NCBI GenBank assembly: GCA_021812385.1
Contig: JAKANO010000002.1
Span: forward strand, 186,001-250,000
Direction: 5' to 3'
DNA length: 64,000 bases
From: Pseudomonadota bacterium
Lineage (GTDB): Bacteria > Pseudomonadota > Gammaproteobacteria > Burkholderiales > Thiobacteraceae
The notes under the pieces are model-generated. The model made no database searches. It saw only the letters and a program-made list of their open reading frames with translations, and was not told where the DNA came from. Shown here piece by piece: positions 45,109 through 53,999 of the stretch (the stretch's first letter is position 1; every line of letters begins with the position of its first letter). Both the position numbers and the translations under genes were made by a program.

Positions 45109-46398
45109 ATGAGTTTTCAGCAAGGATTATCCGGTTTAAATGCTTCTTCCAAGCAACTCGACGCATTGGGCAACAATATCGCGAATGCGAGTACCGTCGG
45201 CTTTAAATCCTCGACAACCGAATTCGCGGATGTGTTCGCCACCTCCCTGTCCGGTGGCGGCGGCTTGCAAGTCGGTATTGGCGTACAAGTAGCCGCGATT
45301 ACCCAGCAATTCTCCCAGGGCAATGTCACCAGCACCAATAACCCGCTGGACGTTGCCATCAGCGGCCAAGGATTTTTCCGCCTCAGCAATCAAGGCACGG
45401 TTAACTACTCGCGCAACGGCCAGTTCAAGCTGGATAACCAAGGTTATATCGTCAATGCCGCAGGCGCCAATCTGACGGGACACCCGGCTATTAATGGCGC
45501 CATTTCGAGCGGCTCTCTGGCCAACTTACAAATTCCGACAGCCAATCTTGCACCCCAAGTGACCACGACCATCGGCGTCGGCGTCAATTTGGATTCACGT
45601 GCTTCGGTCCCGGCAACAGCCACCTTTAATCCGCTTGACCCGACTTCTTATAATCAATCGACGTCCTTAACGCTTTACGATGCTTTGGGCGGCGAGCAGA
45701 ACCTGGGGCTGTATTTCGCGAAAACCAGCGATAATCATTGGGATGTTTACGGCACCATCACCAATCCTAGCGGCACCACGACAACGCTCAACTATACCGC
45801 AGCTGTTGTCGGTCCACCCGCTGTCCCGGCATCGACTGCGCCCTTGGGATCGCTGGTCTTTAGCGCCTCTACCGGCGCTTTGACCTCATCCACGGTCGCC
45901 TTGCCAGCCATTACCACCGGCCAATTGGGGACAGGTGCGGCCGCCCTGGCCAACATCAGCGCCACGAATTTTGCCTTAACTGGCTCGACCCAATTCGGCA
46001 CCGCCTTTGGCGTCAATGCGCTGACGCAAAACGGTTATACCTCCGGTCGCCCAACCGGTTTCAGCATCGGCTCAGACGGCATTGTCACCGGACGCTATTC
46101 CAATGGCCAATCCTTGCAGTTAGGGCAAATTCAGCTCAGCAACTTTAGAAACCCGAATGGCTTAGAACCGCTGGGCAACAATGCCTGGGCAGAGACCGCG
46201 AGCTCCGGGCAACCGCTGCCGGGTACGCCAGGCAGCGGCAGTCTGGGCGTGTTGCAGGCATCCGCCGTGGAAGAATCCAATGTCGATTTGACCAAAGAAC
46301 TGGTCGACATGATTACCGCGCAGCGCTCTTACCAAGCCAATGCGCAAACGATTAAAACCCAGGATCAAGTCCTGCAAACACTGGTGAACTTGAGGTAA
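45109..46398 (+). CDS. flgE: Flagellar hook protein FlgE
   Basis: Main hook subunit, 429 residues. Starts MSFQQGLSGLNASSKQLDAL at 45109 with GAGGAG upstream; longer in-frame starts lie inside flgD. The middle part is Ser/Thr/Ala-rich (about 150-320), exposed on the hook surface. The C-terminus AVEESNVDLTKELVDMITAQRSYQAN, marked by VDMITAQRSYQAN, is conserved. Confidence 0.96.
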   Translation: MSFQQGLSGLNASSKQLDALGNNIANASTVGFKSSTTEFADVFATSLSGGGGLQVGIGVQVAAITQQFSQGNVTSTNNPLDVAISGQGFFRLSNQGTVNYSRNGQFKLDNQGYIVNAAGANLTGHPAINGAISSGSLANLQIPTANLAPQVTTTIGVGVNLDSRASVPATATFNPLDPTSYNQSTSLTLYDALGGEQNLGLYFAKTSDNHWDVYGTITNPSGTTTTLNYTAAVVGPPAVPASTAPLGSLVFSASTGALTSSTVALPAITTGQLGTGAAALANISATNFALTGSTQFGTAFGVNALTQNGYTSGRPTGFSIGSDGIVTGRYSNGQSLQLGQIQLSNFRNPNGLEPLGNNAWAETASSGQPLPGTPGSGSLGVLQASAVEESNVDLTKELVDMITAQRSYQANAQTIKTQDQVLQTLVNLR

Positions 46399-46400
46399 TC

Positions 46401-47138
46401 ATGGATCGCATGATCTACATCGCCATGACCGGCGCCAAACATATCCTGTCGCAACAAGCGACGGTGTCGCAAAACCTGGCGAATATCAGCACCAGCGGTT
46501 TTCGCGCGCAAGTCGATGCATTTCGCGCTGTGCCGGTGATTGGTCCCGGCCTTGCCACCCGCGCCTTCGTCGTCGACTCCACCGTCGGTACGGATTTTAG
46601 GCCGGGCGTGATTCAAACCACCGGGCGCGATTTGGATCTTGCGGTCAATGGCAAGGGCTGGATCGCGGTGCAAGGCGCGGATGGCAAAGAGGCTTACACC
46701 CGCGACGGCAGCCTGGCGATCAACAGCAATGGTCTGCTGCAAACCCGTACCGGGCTGAATGTGCTGTCGAGCGGCGGCACGCTTTCGGTGCCGCCGGATT
46801 CCGACATTACCGTCGCCAAGGATGGCACGGTCAGCGTCGTGCCGACGAGCGGCGCGAAGAACCAAGTGTCCGAAGTCGGCCGCATCAAACTCGTCAATCC
46901 GCCGGAAGAAAATATGGTGCGTGGCGACGATGGCTTATTTCATCTCAAGGATGGCGGCACCGCCGATGTCGACGAGAACGTGGTCTTGCATAGCGGCGGC
47001 CTGGAGTCCAGCAATGTCAATGCCTCGGAGGCGCTGGTCAACATGATCTCGCTATCGCGCCAGTTCGATTTACAAATGAAGTTGCTGCAAAACGCCGAGC
47101 AGAACGATGCTAAGTCGGCTCAAATCTTGTCACAATAA
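46401..47138 (+). CDS. flgF: Flagellar rod protein FlgF
   Basis: Distal part of the proximal rod, 245 residues. N-terminus MDRMIYIAMTGAKHILSQQATVSQNLANISTSGFRAQ contains the FlgF-type QNLANISTSGFRA. LDLAVNGKGWIAVQ and the C-terminal SALEALVNMISLSRQFDLQMKLL-like end (VNMISLSRQFD) follow. Two bases separate it from flgE. Confidence 0.96.
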   Translation: MDRMIYIAMTGAKHILSQQATVSQNLANISTSGFRAQVDAFRAVPVIGPGLATRAFVVDSTVGTDFRPGVIQTTGRDLDLAVNGKGWIAVQGADGKEAYTRDGSLAINSNGLLQTRTGLNVLSSGGTLSVPPDSDITVAKDGTVSVVPTSGAKNQVSEVGRIKLVNPPEENMVRGDDGLFHLKDGGTADVDENVVLHSGGLESSNVNASEALVNMISLSRQFDLQMKLLQNAEQNDAKSAQILSQ

Positions 47139-47150
47139 CGGGTAAAAATT

Positions 47151-47933
47151 ATGATTCGCTCACTCTGGATTTCCAAGACCGGCCTCGATGCACAGCAATT
47201 GTCGATTGATGTCATCTCCAACAACATCGCCAACGTCAGCACCAACGGATTCAAACGCAGCCGCCCGGTGTTCGAGGACTTGCTGTATCAAACCTTGCGC
47301 CAACCCGGGGCAAAGTCTTCGTCGACCACAGAAATTCCTTCCGGTTTGCAGGTAGGCACCGGCGTGCGTCCGGTTTCCACCGAGCGCATCCATACCCAAG
47401 GCAATCTGGTGCAAACCGGCAATGGCCTGGACCTGGCGATCAGCGGCAATGGTTTCTTTCAGATCCAATTGCCGGACGGCACTACCGGCTATACGCGCGA
47501 TGGTTCCTTTCAACTCAATAGCCAGGGGCAGATCGTGACAGCGAGCGGTTATACCGTGTCGCCAGGGATCACCATTCCGGCCGGCACGCAAACCATCACC
47601 ATCAGCCGCGACGGCATCGTTTCGGCACAGGTCAGCGGCACCGCTGCGCCCACGCAAGTCGGCCAACTCCAGCTCGCCAATTTTGTGAACACCGGCGGCC
47701 TACAAAGCCAAGGGGAAAATCTTTACCTGGAAACCGCTTCCTCCGGTTCACCCACCTCGGGCAATCCCGGCAGCAGCGGCTTAGGCGTGTTGAATCAGGG
47801 CTACACCGAAACCTCCAACGTGAATGTCGCGGAGGAACTGGTGAATATGATCGTCACGCAGCGTTCTTTCGAGCTTAACTCGAAGGCGATTACAACCGCG
47901 GATCAAATGCTGCAACGCTTGGGACAGATTTAA
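47151..47933 (+). CDS. flgG: Flagellar distal rod protein FlgG
   Basis: 260-residue distal rod subunit. [41 protein letters not shown] (marked by [12 protein letters not shown]) and C-terminal [20 protein letters not shown] match FlgG closely; length is as in E. coli. Confidence 0.97.
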   Translation: MIRSLWISKTGLDAQQLSIDVISNNIANVSTNGFKRSRPVFEDLLYQTLRQPGAKSSSTTEIPSGLQVGTGVRPVSTERIHTQGNLVQTGNGLDLAISGNGFFQIQLPDGTTGYTRDGSFQLNSQGQIVTASGYTVSPGITIPAGTQTITISRDGIVSAQVSGTAAPTQVGQLQLANFVNTGGLQSQGENLYLETASSGSPTSGNPGSSGLGVLNQGYTETSNVNVAEELVNMIVTQRSFELNSKAITTADQMLQRLGQI

Positions 47934-47943
47934 GGATCGAATC

Positions 47944-48627
47944 ATGAGAACCATTAAAGGCAACTGGTATTCGGCACTCGCGGCTTGCACGCTGACCGGA
48001 CTGCTTGCCGCCTGCAACACCGTTCCGCCCACCAATGTGCATCAACCGATGAGCGCTCGGCCTGTGCCGCAGCCACGGGCGCAAGCATTGCCCGGCGCCA
48101 TTTATGCGGCAAGTTATACCACGCCCTTATTCGAGAATCAGCGTGCGCGCAATGTGGGCGATACCTTGACGATTCAAATCAGTGAAAACACCAATGCCGC
48201 AACCAAAGGCAACACCAAGACGGCGCGCACTCAAAGCAACTCATTGAGCGTTCCCACCCTCTCCGGCTTGCCCGGCAAGACCTTTTTGAACGCCTCCCTA
48301 CAAACCAATTCAGCCAATAGTTTTGATGGTTCTGGTCAGAGCAATGCCACCGGCACCTTTACCGGCACCATCAGCGTGACGGTGATCGAAGTCCTCGCCA
48401 ATGGCAATCTATTGGTGAGCGGCGAAAAACAAGTCGGATTGAATAACGAAAACGAATTCCTGCGCTTTTCGGGCGTAGTCAATCCTAGCCAAATCGCTTT
48501 TGGCAATACCGTCAGCTCCACCCAAGTGGCGGATGCGCACATCGAATATCGCGGCAACGGCAATATCGATTCGGCACAGATCATGGGCTGGCTGTCGAAA
48601 TTCTTCCTGACTTTCTTACCCTTCTGA
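47944..48627 (+). CDS. flgH: Flagellar L-ring protein FlgH
   Basis: Outer-membrane L-ring lipoprotein, 227 residues. Lipoprotein signal with lipobox TGLLAACNT. Conserved NVGDTLTIQISENTNA and VSGEKQVGLNNENEFLRFSGVVNP, marked by FLRFSGVVNP, form the ring-building core. Confidence 0.97.
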   Translation: MRTIKGNWYSALAACTLTGLLAACNTVPPTNVHQPMSARPVPQPRAQALPGAIYAASYTTPLFENQRARNVGDTLTIQISENTNAATKGNTKTARTQSNSLSVPTLSGLPGKTFLNASLQTNSANSFDGSGQSNATGTFTGTISVTVIEVLANGNLLVSGEKQVGLNNENEFLRFSGVVNPSQIAFGNTVSSTQVADAHIEYRGNGNIDSAQIMGWLSKFFLTFLPF

Positions 48628-48646
48628 ACGAGCACTGGGACACGCC

Positions 48647-49753
48647 ATGAAACAGCTAATCGCACTCCTCGCCTTACTCACGCTGAGCTTCGGCAGCGCG
48701 CAAGCAGAGCGCATCAAAGATATCGCGCAAATCTACGGCGTGCGCAGCAACCAACTCATCGGCTATGGTTTGATGGTCGGCCTCGATGGCAGCGGCGACC
48801 AAACCACGCAAACCCCCTTTACCCTGCAAACCCTGGGGACGATGCTTTCCAACATGGGCATCAATTTATCGCCCAGCGCGATTGCCACCATGCAGCTCAA
48901 GAATGTGGCGGCGGTGGTCGTGACCGCGTCTTTACCGGCGTTTGCCCAACCGGGCCAGAATATTGATGTGACGGTTTCATCCATGGGTAATGCCAAAAGC
49001 CTGCGCGGCGGCACCTTGCTCATGACGCCGCTCAAGGGCGCAGATGGCAACATCTATGCGATGGCGCAAGGCAGCGTACTCATCGCCGGCGCCGGGGCCA
49101 GCGGTGGCGCCAGCAGCGTCACCATCAACCACCTTTCTGCCGGCCGTATTCCGGGTGGGGCGACCGTGGAGCGTGCCGTGAGCAGCGCAGCCTTGGGTCA
49201 AAGCGGCGGCTTCGCCCTGGAGTTGCATCAGACCGATTTCACCACCGCAAGCCGCGTAGTCCAAGCGATCAACCGCACGTTTGGCGAAAATACCGCTTCC
49301 GCGCTCGATGGCCGCCTGGTGCAGGTTCATGCACCGGCGGACATGAATAGCCGCGTCGCTTTCATTGCGCAATTGGAAGGCATTAGCGTTTCGCCCAGCG
49401 AAATGGCGGCCAAGGTGGTGCTAAATCCGCGCACCGGCTCGATCGTGATGAATCAATCCGTGATGGTGGAAACCTGCGCGGTGGCCCACGGCAACTTATC
49501 CGTCACCATCAGCAGCACGCCGCAGGTCAGCCAACCCGCGCCGCTGTCCGCCGGACAAACCGTGGTCACCGATCAAGCGCAAATTCAAATTAAAAGCGAT
49601 AAAGGCGAATTGGTGGTATTGCCCTCTTCCACGGGCTTAGGGGATGTGGTCAAAGCATTGAATGCCGTCGGCGCGACCCCGCAAGATCTGCTGGCGATTC
49701 TGCAGGCGATGAAGGCCGCAGGCTCCCTGCGCGCCGAGCTGGAGATTCTCTAA
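48647..49753 (+). CDS. flgI: Flagellar P-ring protein FlgI
   Basis: Periplasmic P-ring subunit, 368 residues, exported by Sec: signal peptide MKQLIALLALLTLSFGSAQA. RIKDIAQIYGVRSNQLIGYG and GLDGSGDQTTQTPFT follow directly. The C-terminus ALNAVGATPQDLLAILQAMK is conserved. Shares a base with flgJ (TAATG). Confidence 0.97.
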   Translation: MKQLIALLALLTLSFGSAQAERIKDIAQIYGVRSNQLIGYGLMVGLDGSGDQTTQTPFTLQTLGTMLSNMGINLSPSAIATMQLKNVAAVVVTASLPAFAQPGQNIDVTVSSMGNAKSLRGGTLLMTPLKGADGNIYAMAQGSVLIAGAGASGGASSVTINHLSAGRIPGGATVERAVSSAALGQSGGFALELHQTDFTTASRVVQAINRTFGENTASALDGRLVQVHAPADMNSRVAFIAQLEGISVSPSEMAAKVVLNPRTGSIVMNQSVMVETCAVAHGNLSVTISSTPQVSQPAPLSAGQTVVTDQAQIQIKSDKGELVVLPSSTGLGDVVKALNAVGATPQDLLAILQAMKAAGSLRAELEIL

Positions 49754-50721
49754 TGATTAATACCGCGGACAGCCCCGGCCTCTTGCTTGGAAGCAATGGA
49801 CTCGACCAACTGAAGCTGTCGGCAAAGCAAAACTCACCCGATGCGCTGAAAAAAGTGGCGAAGCAATTCGAAGCCTTGTTCATGAACATGATGACCAAAA
49901 GCATGCGCGCCGGTACCGGTGAAGGCGCGCTCGACAATAGCGAAACGCGGCTCTATACCGAAATGCTCGACCAGCAGTATGCGCAAAATATTACCTCCGG
50001 AAGAGGGCTGGGTTTGGCCGATGCCTTGGTGCAACAGCTCACGCGCAATCAAGTCAGCCCGCTGGAGGCGGCGTCCGCACCGAATATTCCCTTGCCCATT
50101 CACGCGGACTTGGCGCCGAAAGCATTTAAGCTAAGCTTGCCCGGCTGCGCCCAAACCCCCTTGCCCATCACGCCTAATAATCAGGTCACGATCAAGCCCC
50201 TGAGCGCCAGCCCCAATTCTGCACCGCCCAGTTCAGCACCACCAAGTGCAGCGCCCAGCTCTCCCAAGGAATTCGTGGAACGTTTCCTGCCGCACGCCCA
50301 AGCGGCCGGACGCGAACTCGGTGTAAACCCCCAGGCCATCTTGGCGCAAGCAGCACTGGAAAGCGGCTGGGGAAAACATCAAATCAAGCTCGCCGATGGC
50401 AGCCCATCGCACAATTTGTTCGGCATTAAAGCCAGCGGCAACTGGCAAGGCAAGGTCGCAGAGGTGCGCACGACCGAATATGTTCATGGCGTAGTACAGC
50501 AGCGCATCGAGCGCTTTCGCGCGTATGACTCGGATAAAGCGGCATTCCAGGATTATGCGGGCCTGTTGAAATCAGCGCCGCGCTATCACGCCGCATTGAA
50601 TACGGGCAAAACCGCGGACTTTGCCCAAGGCTTGCAGAAAGCCGGCTATGCCACGGACCCGAATTATGCAGCAAAGATCGCCCGCGTCGCGCAAAACAGC
50701 TCAATCAGCGCGCTGGCTTAA
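49753..50721 (+). CDS. flgJ: Flagellar peptidoglycan hydrolase / rod cap FlgJ
   Basis: 322 residues. The N-terminal rod-scaffold domain (about 25-115) has KVAKQFEALFMNMMTKSMR. A Pro/Ser-rich linker follows (about 140-175). The C-terminal muramidase (about 175-320) has ILAQAALESGWGKHQI with the catalytic Glu and HNLFGIKASGNW. The fused two-domain form is typical of beta- and gammaproteobacteria. It is the last gene before the sigma28-type promoter of flgK. Confidence 0.96.
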   Translation: MINTADSPGLLLGSNGLDQLKLSAKQNSPDALKKVAKQFEALFMNMMTKSMRAGTGEGALDNSETRLYTEMLDQQYAQNITSGRGLGLADALVQQLTRNQVSPLEAASAPNIPLPIHADLAPKAFKLSLPGCAQTPLPITPNNQVTIKPLSASPNSAPPSSAPPSAAPSSPKEFVERFLPHAQAAGRELGVNPQAILAQAALESGWGKHQIKLADGSPSHNLFGIKASGNWQGKVAEVRTTEYVHGVVQQRIERFRAYDSDKAAFQDYAGLLKSAPRYHAALNTGKTADFAQGLQKAGYATDPNYAAKIARVAQNSSISALA

Positions 50722-50722
50722 C

Positions 50723-50749
50723 TTAATTTTTTGTAAATTGAGCCGATAC
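50723..50749 (+). promoter_or_regulatory. Sigma28 (FliA)-type promoter of flgKL
   Basis: A -10 element GCCGATAC (50742-50749; consensus GCCGATAA) is preceded at 10-11 bases by TTAATTTT/TAATTTTT, 6 of 8 matches to TAAAGTTT. It lies in the 68-base gap before flgK. Late expression of hook-associated proteins under FliA fits. Confidence 0.65.
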
Positions 50750-50789
50750 ATTCCGTAAGGACTCATTTGGTGCAGGACAGGAGCAAATC

Positions 50790-52799
50790 ATGGCAGGACT
50801 GACTAGTGTAGGTGTCGCAGCAGCCAATAACGCGCAAATCGCCTTATTGACGACGCAGCACAACATAGCGAATGCCAATACGCCGGGTTTCAACCGCCAA
50901 GAGGCGATTCAAACCACCAACTTCGCCCAAGGCACAGGCTCCGGATTTATCGGGCAAGGCGCGCAAGTTGAGACGATAAGCCGGGTTTACAGCGACTTCC
51001 TGAATAACCAGGTATTGTCGGCCTCTGCGCAGGCCCAGTTCTCCGACGCCTTCTTAGCCCAAGTCAGCCAAATCGACAATGCGCTGGCCGACTCTACCGC
51101 CGGGCTCTCCCCGGCCTTGCAGGATTTTTTCAGCGGCGCGAACAGCGTCGCCGCGAATCCCACCTCGGCCGCAGCGCGCCAATCGCTGCTGTCGGGCGCC
51201 GAAACCTTGGTTGCGCGTTTTCAGTCGCTATCGGGTCGCTTGGATGAACTGCGCAATGGCGTGAATACGCAATTACAGGCCCAGCTTACGGATATCAATA
51301 GTTACTCGGCGCAAATTGCCGACTTGAATCAGAAAATCAACGAGGCGCAAAGCTTCAACAATCAACCGCCGAACGATTTGCTGGATCAACGCGACCAAGC
51401 CATTGCCAAGTTGAATGAAATCGTCAAAGTCTCCATTGCAAAACAAACCAATGGCAGCTACAACGTTTACATTGGAACCGGGCAAGCGTTAGTGACCGGA
51501 TCGAAAGCAGCGACCCTCGCCTTGCGCGATGATCCGACGGATCCAAGCACTAAGAACGTCAACTATGCCTTCGGCAATTCCTTTGTGCCGATTCCGGAGC
51601 TCAGCCTGGAAAGCGGTGGCGCATTAGGCGGACTGCTATCGTTTCGCCGCACCAGCCTTGAAACTGCGCAAAACTCCCTGGGCCGCCTCGCGCTTGGATT
51701 GGCGCAATCATTCAATGATCAGCACCGGCTAGGGCAAGACTTGAATGGTGTGCTGGGTGGAAACTTTTTCAGTATCGACACGAGCACATCGCCGTTGATT
51801 AATGGGCCTATCAACACTCCACAAAGCTCTGCCGGCTCGCTGGCTTTCACCGCCACGGGAATCAATGCAGGAAAATTGACCACCAGCAATTATCTGGTGT
51901 CCTATAACGGCACCGATTTTACCTTGACCGACACAACTACCGGTGTTGCCACTCCCGGACTCAATGAAGCGAATTTGTTGCTAGCCTTGAGCGATGTTGG
52001 CCTGACCTTGACCACCAACTCGAGCGCCATTCCTCCTGGTACGCCGAACCCCGGCGATCGGTTTCTCATTTTGCCAACGCGCAATGGTGCGCGTGACATC
52101 AGCGTGGCGCTGACCGATCCCAGCACCATCGCCGTCGCAGCCCCGATTCGTACTGCGGCGAATACCGCCAATACCGGCACAGCAAGCGTCAGCTCTGGCA
52201 GTGTCACGAGTGCGTACCTTGCTACGCCACTAACTGCCAGCAAAAGTCTAACTTTCAATTCCGGTCCACCCGCCTCTTTCTCCGTTTCACCTGCCGCCAG
52301 CGGCCCTATTACAGTAACGATAGGCACAAGCGCTCCGACCACTTACACAAACAGTAGCTTTAACTATACGAGCGGCAGTGTCGTCACTATTGATGGAATA
52401 CAGTTCACAATTTCCGGCACACCATCAGCATCAGATCAATTTTCCATTGACCGCAACACCAATGGTATAGGCGACAACCGCAATGCCGTCGCCTTGGCAG
52501 CGCTGCAACAAAACAACACCTTGGCCAACAATGCCGCAGGCACTCCGACGACCAGCTACCAAGGTGCTTACGCGCAATTGGTCAGCACCATCGGCAACGA
52601 TACCCGGCGCACCAGCAACAATAGCGCAGCACAGCAAGCCTTGCTCAGCAGCACCACGCAATCGCAACAATCGCTATCCGGGGTGAATCTGGACGAGGAG
52701 GCGGCGAACTTACTGCGCTTTCAGCAGGCGTATCAAGCTGCGGCTAAAATCATTCAAACCAGCAGCACGCTGTTCGATACCATTCTCAATATCAAGTAG
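50790..52799 (+). CDS. flgK: Flagellar hook-associated protein FlgK (HAP1)
   Basis: Hook-filament junction protein, 669 residues, longer than the 547 of E. coli. The N-terminus has TTQHNIANANTPGFNRQEAI and the C-terminus GVNLDEEAANLLRFQQAYQAAAKIIQTSSTLFDTIL, marked by NLLRFQQAYQAAA. The extra length is in the variable middle, about 370-600, which includes FTISGTPSASDQFSI. A very similar module occurs in FlgL. Preceded by GGACAGGAG. Confidence 0.96.
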   Translation: MAGLTSVGVAAANNAQIALLTTQHNIANANTPGFNRQEAIQTTNFAQGTGSGFIGQGAQVETISRVYSDFLNNQVLSASAQAQFSDAFLAQVSQIDNALADSTAGLSPALQDFFSGANSVAANPTSAAARQSLLSGAETLVARFQSLSGRLDELRNGVNTQLQAQLTDINSYSAQIADLNQKINEAQSFNNQPPNDLLDQRDQAIAKLNEIVKVSIAKQTNGSYNVYIGTGQALVTGSKAATLALRDDPTDPSTKNVNYAFGNSFVPIPELSLESGGALGGLLSFRRTSLETAQNSLGRLALGLAQSFNDQHRLGQDLNGVLGGNFFSIDTSTSPLINGPINTPQSSAGSLAFTATGINAGKLTTSNYLVSYNGTDFTLTDTTTGVATPGLNEANLLLALSDVGLTLTTNSSAIPPGTPNPGDRFLILPTRNGARDISVALTDPSTIAVAAPIRTAANTANTGTASVSSGSVTSAYLATPLTASKSLTFNSGPPASFSVSPAASGPITVTIGTSAPTTYTNSSFNYTSGSVVTIDGIQFTISGTPSASDQFSIDRNTNGIGDNRNAVALAALQQNNTLANNAAGTPTTSYQGAYAQLVSTIGNDTRRTSNNSAAQQALLSSTTQSQQSLSGVNLDEEAANLLRFQQAYQAAAKIIQTSSTLFDTILNIK

Positions 52800-52808
52800 G
52801 AGTGCATC

Positions 52809-53966
52809 ATGCGCATCAGCAATAACACACTCTATGATCTGGGCATCAACACCATCAACAGCCAATTGACTACGCTGGTCAAGACACAGCAACAAGTCTC
52901 AACCGGACGGCGCATTTTGACGCCCTCGGATGACCCAGTCGCATCCGCAACCGCCTTGGAAACGGATAGCTCTTTGAGTGTAGCGAAACAGCAGCTGGAT
53001 AATATCGGCAATGCCCGCAGCACACTGAGCTTGGAAGAGTCCGTTGTTTCCAACATTAACCGGGTCTATCAAGATGCGCGGCAGACCATCGTCAGTGCGG
53101 GCAATTCCGGATTGAGCGCCTCCGATCGCGCCACCTTGGCTACGACCTTGCGCAGTAACTATAACGAACTGCTGACCTTAGCCAATAGCCGCGATGGCCA
53201 GGGAAATTACTTTTTTTCCGGCTTCGCGACCAGCACCCAACCCTTCACCCAGACTACGGGGGCGGCGGTTTATGCCGGCGATCAAGGGCAACGCAAACTG
53301 CAAATTACCCCCTCGCGGCAAATCGATATCAGTGATTCCGGTCAGGATTTATTCAAACCGGGCGTCGCCGGGGCCGACCCGTTTGCCAGCATTGAAAATT
53401 TCATCACCGCCTTGGGTAACGGCTCCATCGGCAATCAAGTGACCACCGGCACAGGCGCGGCGAATACGGGTAGCGCCAGCATAGCCACAGCGGTCAGCGC
53501 ATCCGCGACCCCGCCCACATCGGCCGTGACGCTCACTTACAATGCCGGCACCACGTCTTTTACCACCGTGTCGCAGGACCCTGCCTGGAACAACCTGACC
53601 ATTGCCTATACCGACCCAACGACGACGACCTTCTACGGTGTCTCGTTCACCATCAGCGGAACCCCGAGCAATAACGACAAGTTCACCATCAACAATGCGA
53701 CCGATGCGGCCCTAGGCGGCATCGATACGGCCCTGAACAACGCATTGCGCGTTCAGTCCACCATCGGCTCCCGGCTGAATGAATTGGATTCGACTGAGAC
53801 CACCAATCAAGATACGACACTGCAATACCAAACCAAGCTATCCAGTTTGCGCGACGTCGATTTGACCCGGGCTATTTCCGATCTGACGCAGCAGCAAAAT
53901 AGCCTGCAGGCGGCGCAAAAATCGTTTCTCTCGATCCAAGGCTTAAGCTTGTTTAAATTACTGTAA
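52809..53966 (+). CDS. flgL: Flagellar hook-associated protein FlgL (HAP3)
   Basis: Second junction protein, 385 residues. N-terminus MRISNNTLYDLGINTINSQ with QQQVSTGRRILTPSDDPVA is flagellin-like. The central insert has FTISGTPSNNDKFTI, like FlgK. The C-terminus is helical (LSIQGLSLFKLL). It lies 9 bases after flgK and ends inside the left arm of the terminator-like hairpin. Confidence 0.96.
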   Translation: MRISNNTLYDLGINTINSQLTTLVKTQQQVSTGRRILTPSDDPVASATALETDSSLSVAKQQLDNIGNARSTLSLEESVVSNINRVYQDARQTIVSAGNSGLSASDRATLATTLRSNYNELLTLANSRDGQGNYFFSGFATSTQPFTQTTGAAVYAGDQGQRKLQITPSRQIDISDSGQDLFKPGVAGADPFASIENFITALGNGSIGNQVTTGTGAANTGSASIATAVSASATPPTSAVTLTYNAGTTSFTTVSQDPAWNNLTIAYTDPTTTTFYGVSFTISGTPSNNDKFTINNATDAALGGIDTALNNALRVQSTIGSRLNELDSTETTNQDTTLQYQTKLSSLRDVDLTRAISDLTQQQNSLQAAQKSFLSIQGLSLFKLL

Positions 53967-53990
53967 AGGCGAAGTCGCCCTCGCCTTTAC
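53963..53990. terminator. Hairpin between convergent flgL and htpG
   Basis: GTAAAGGCGA (53963-53972) and TCGCCTTTAC (53981-53990) form a perfect 10-base stem with an 8-base loop that begins in the flgL stop codon. There is no long T-tract on either side; it probably still ends or protects both mRNAs. Confidence 0.6.
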
Positions 53991-53999
53991 CGACTACCG

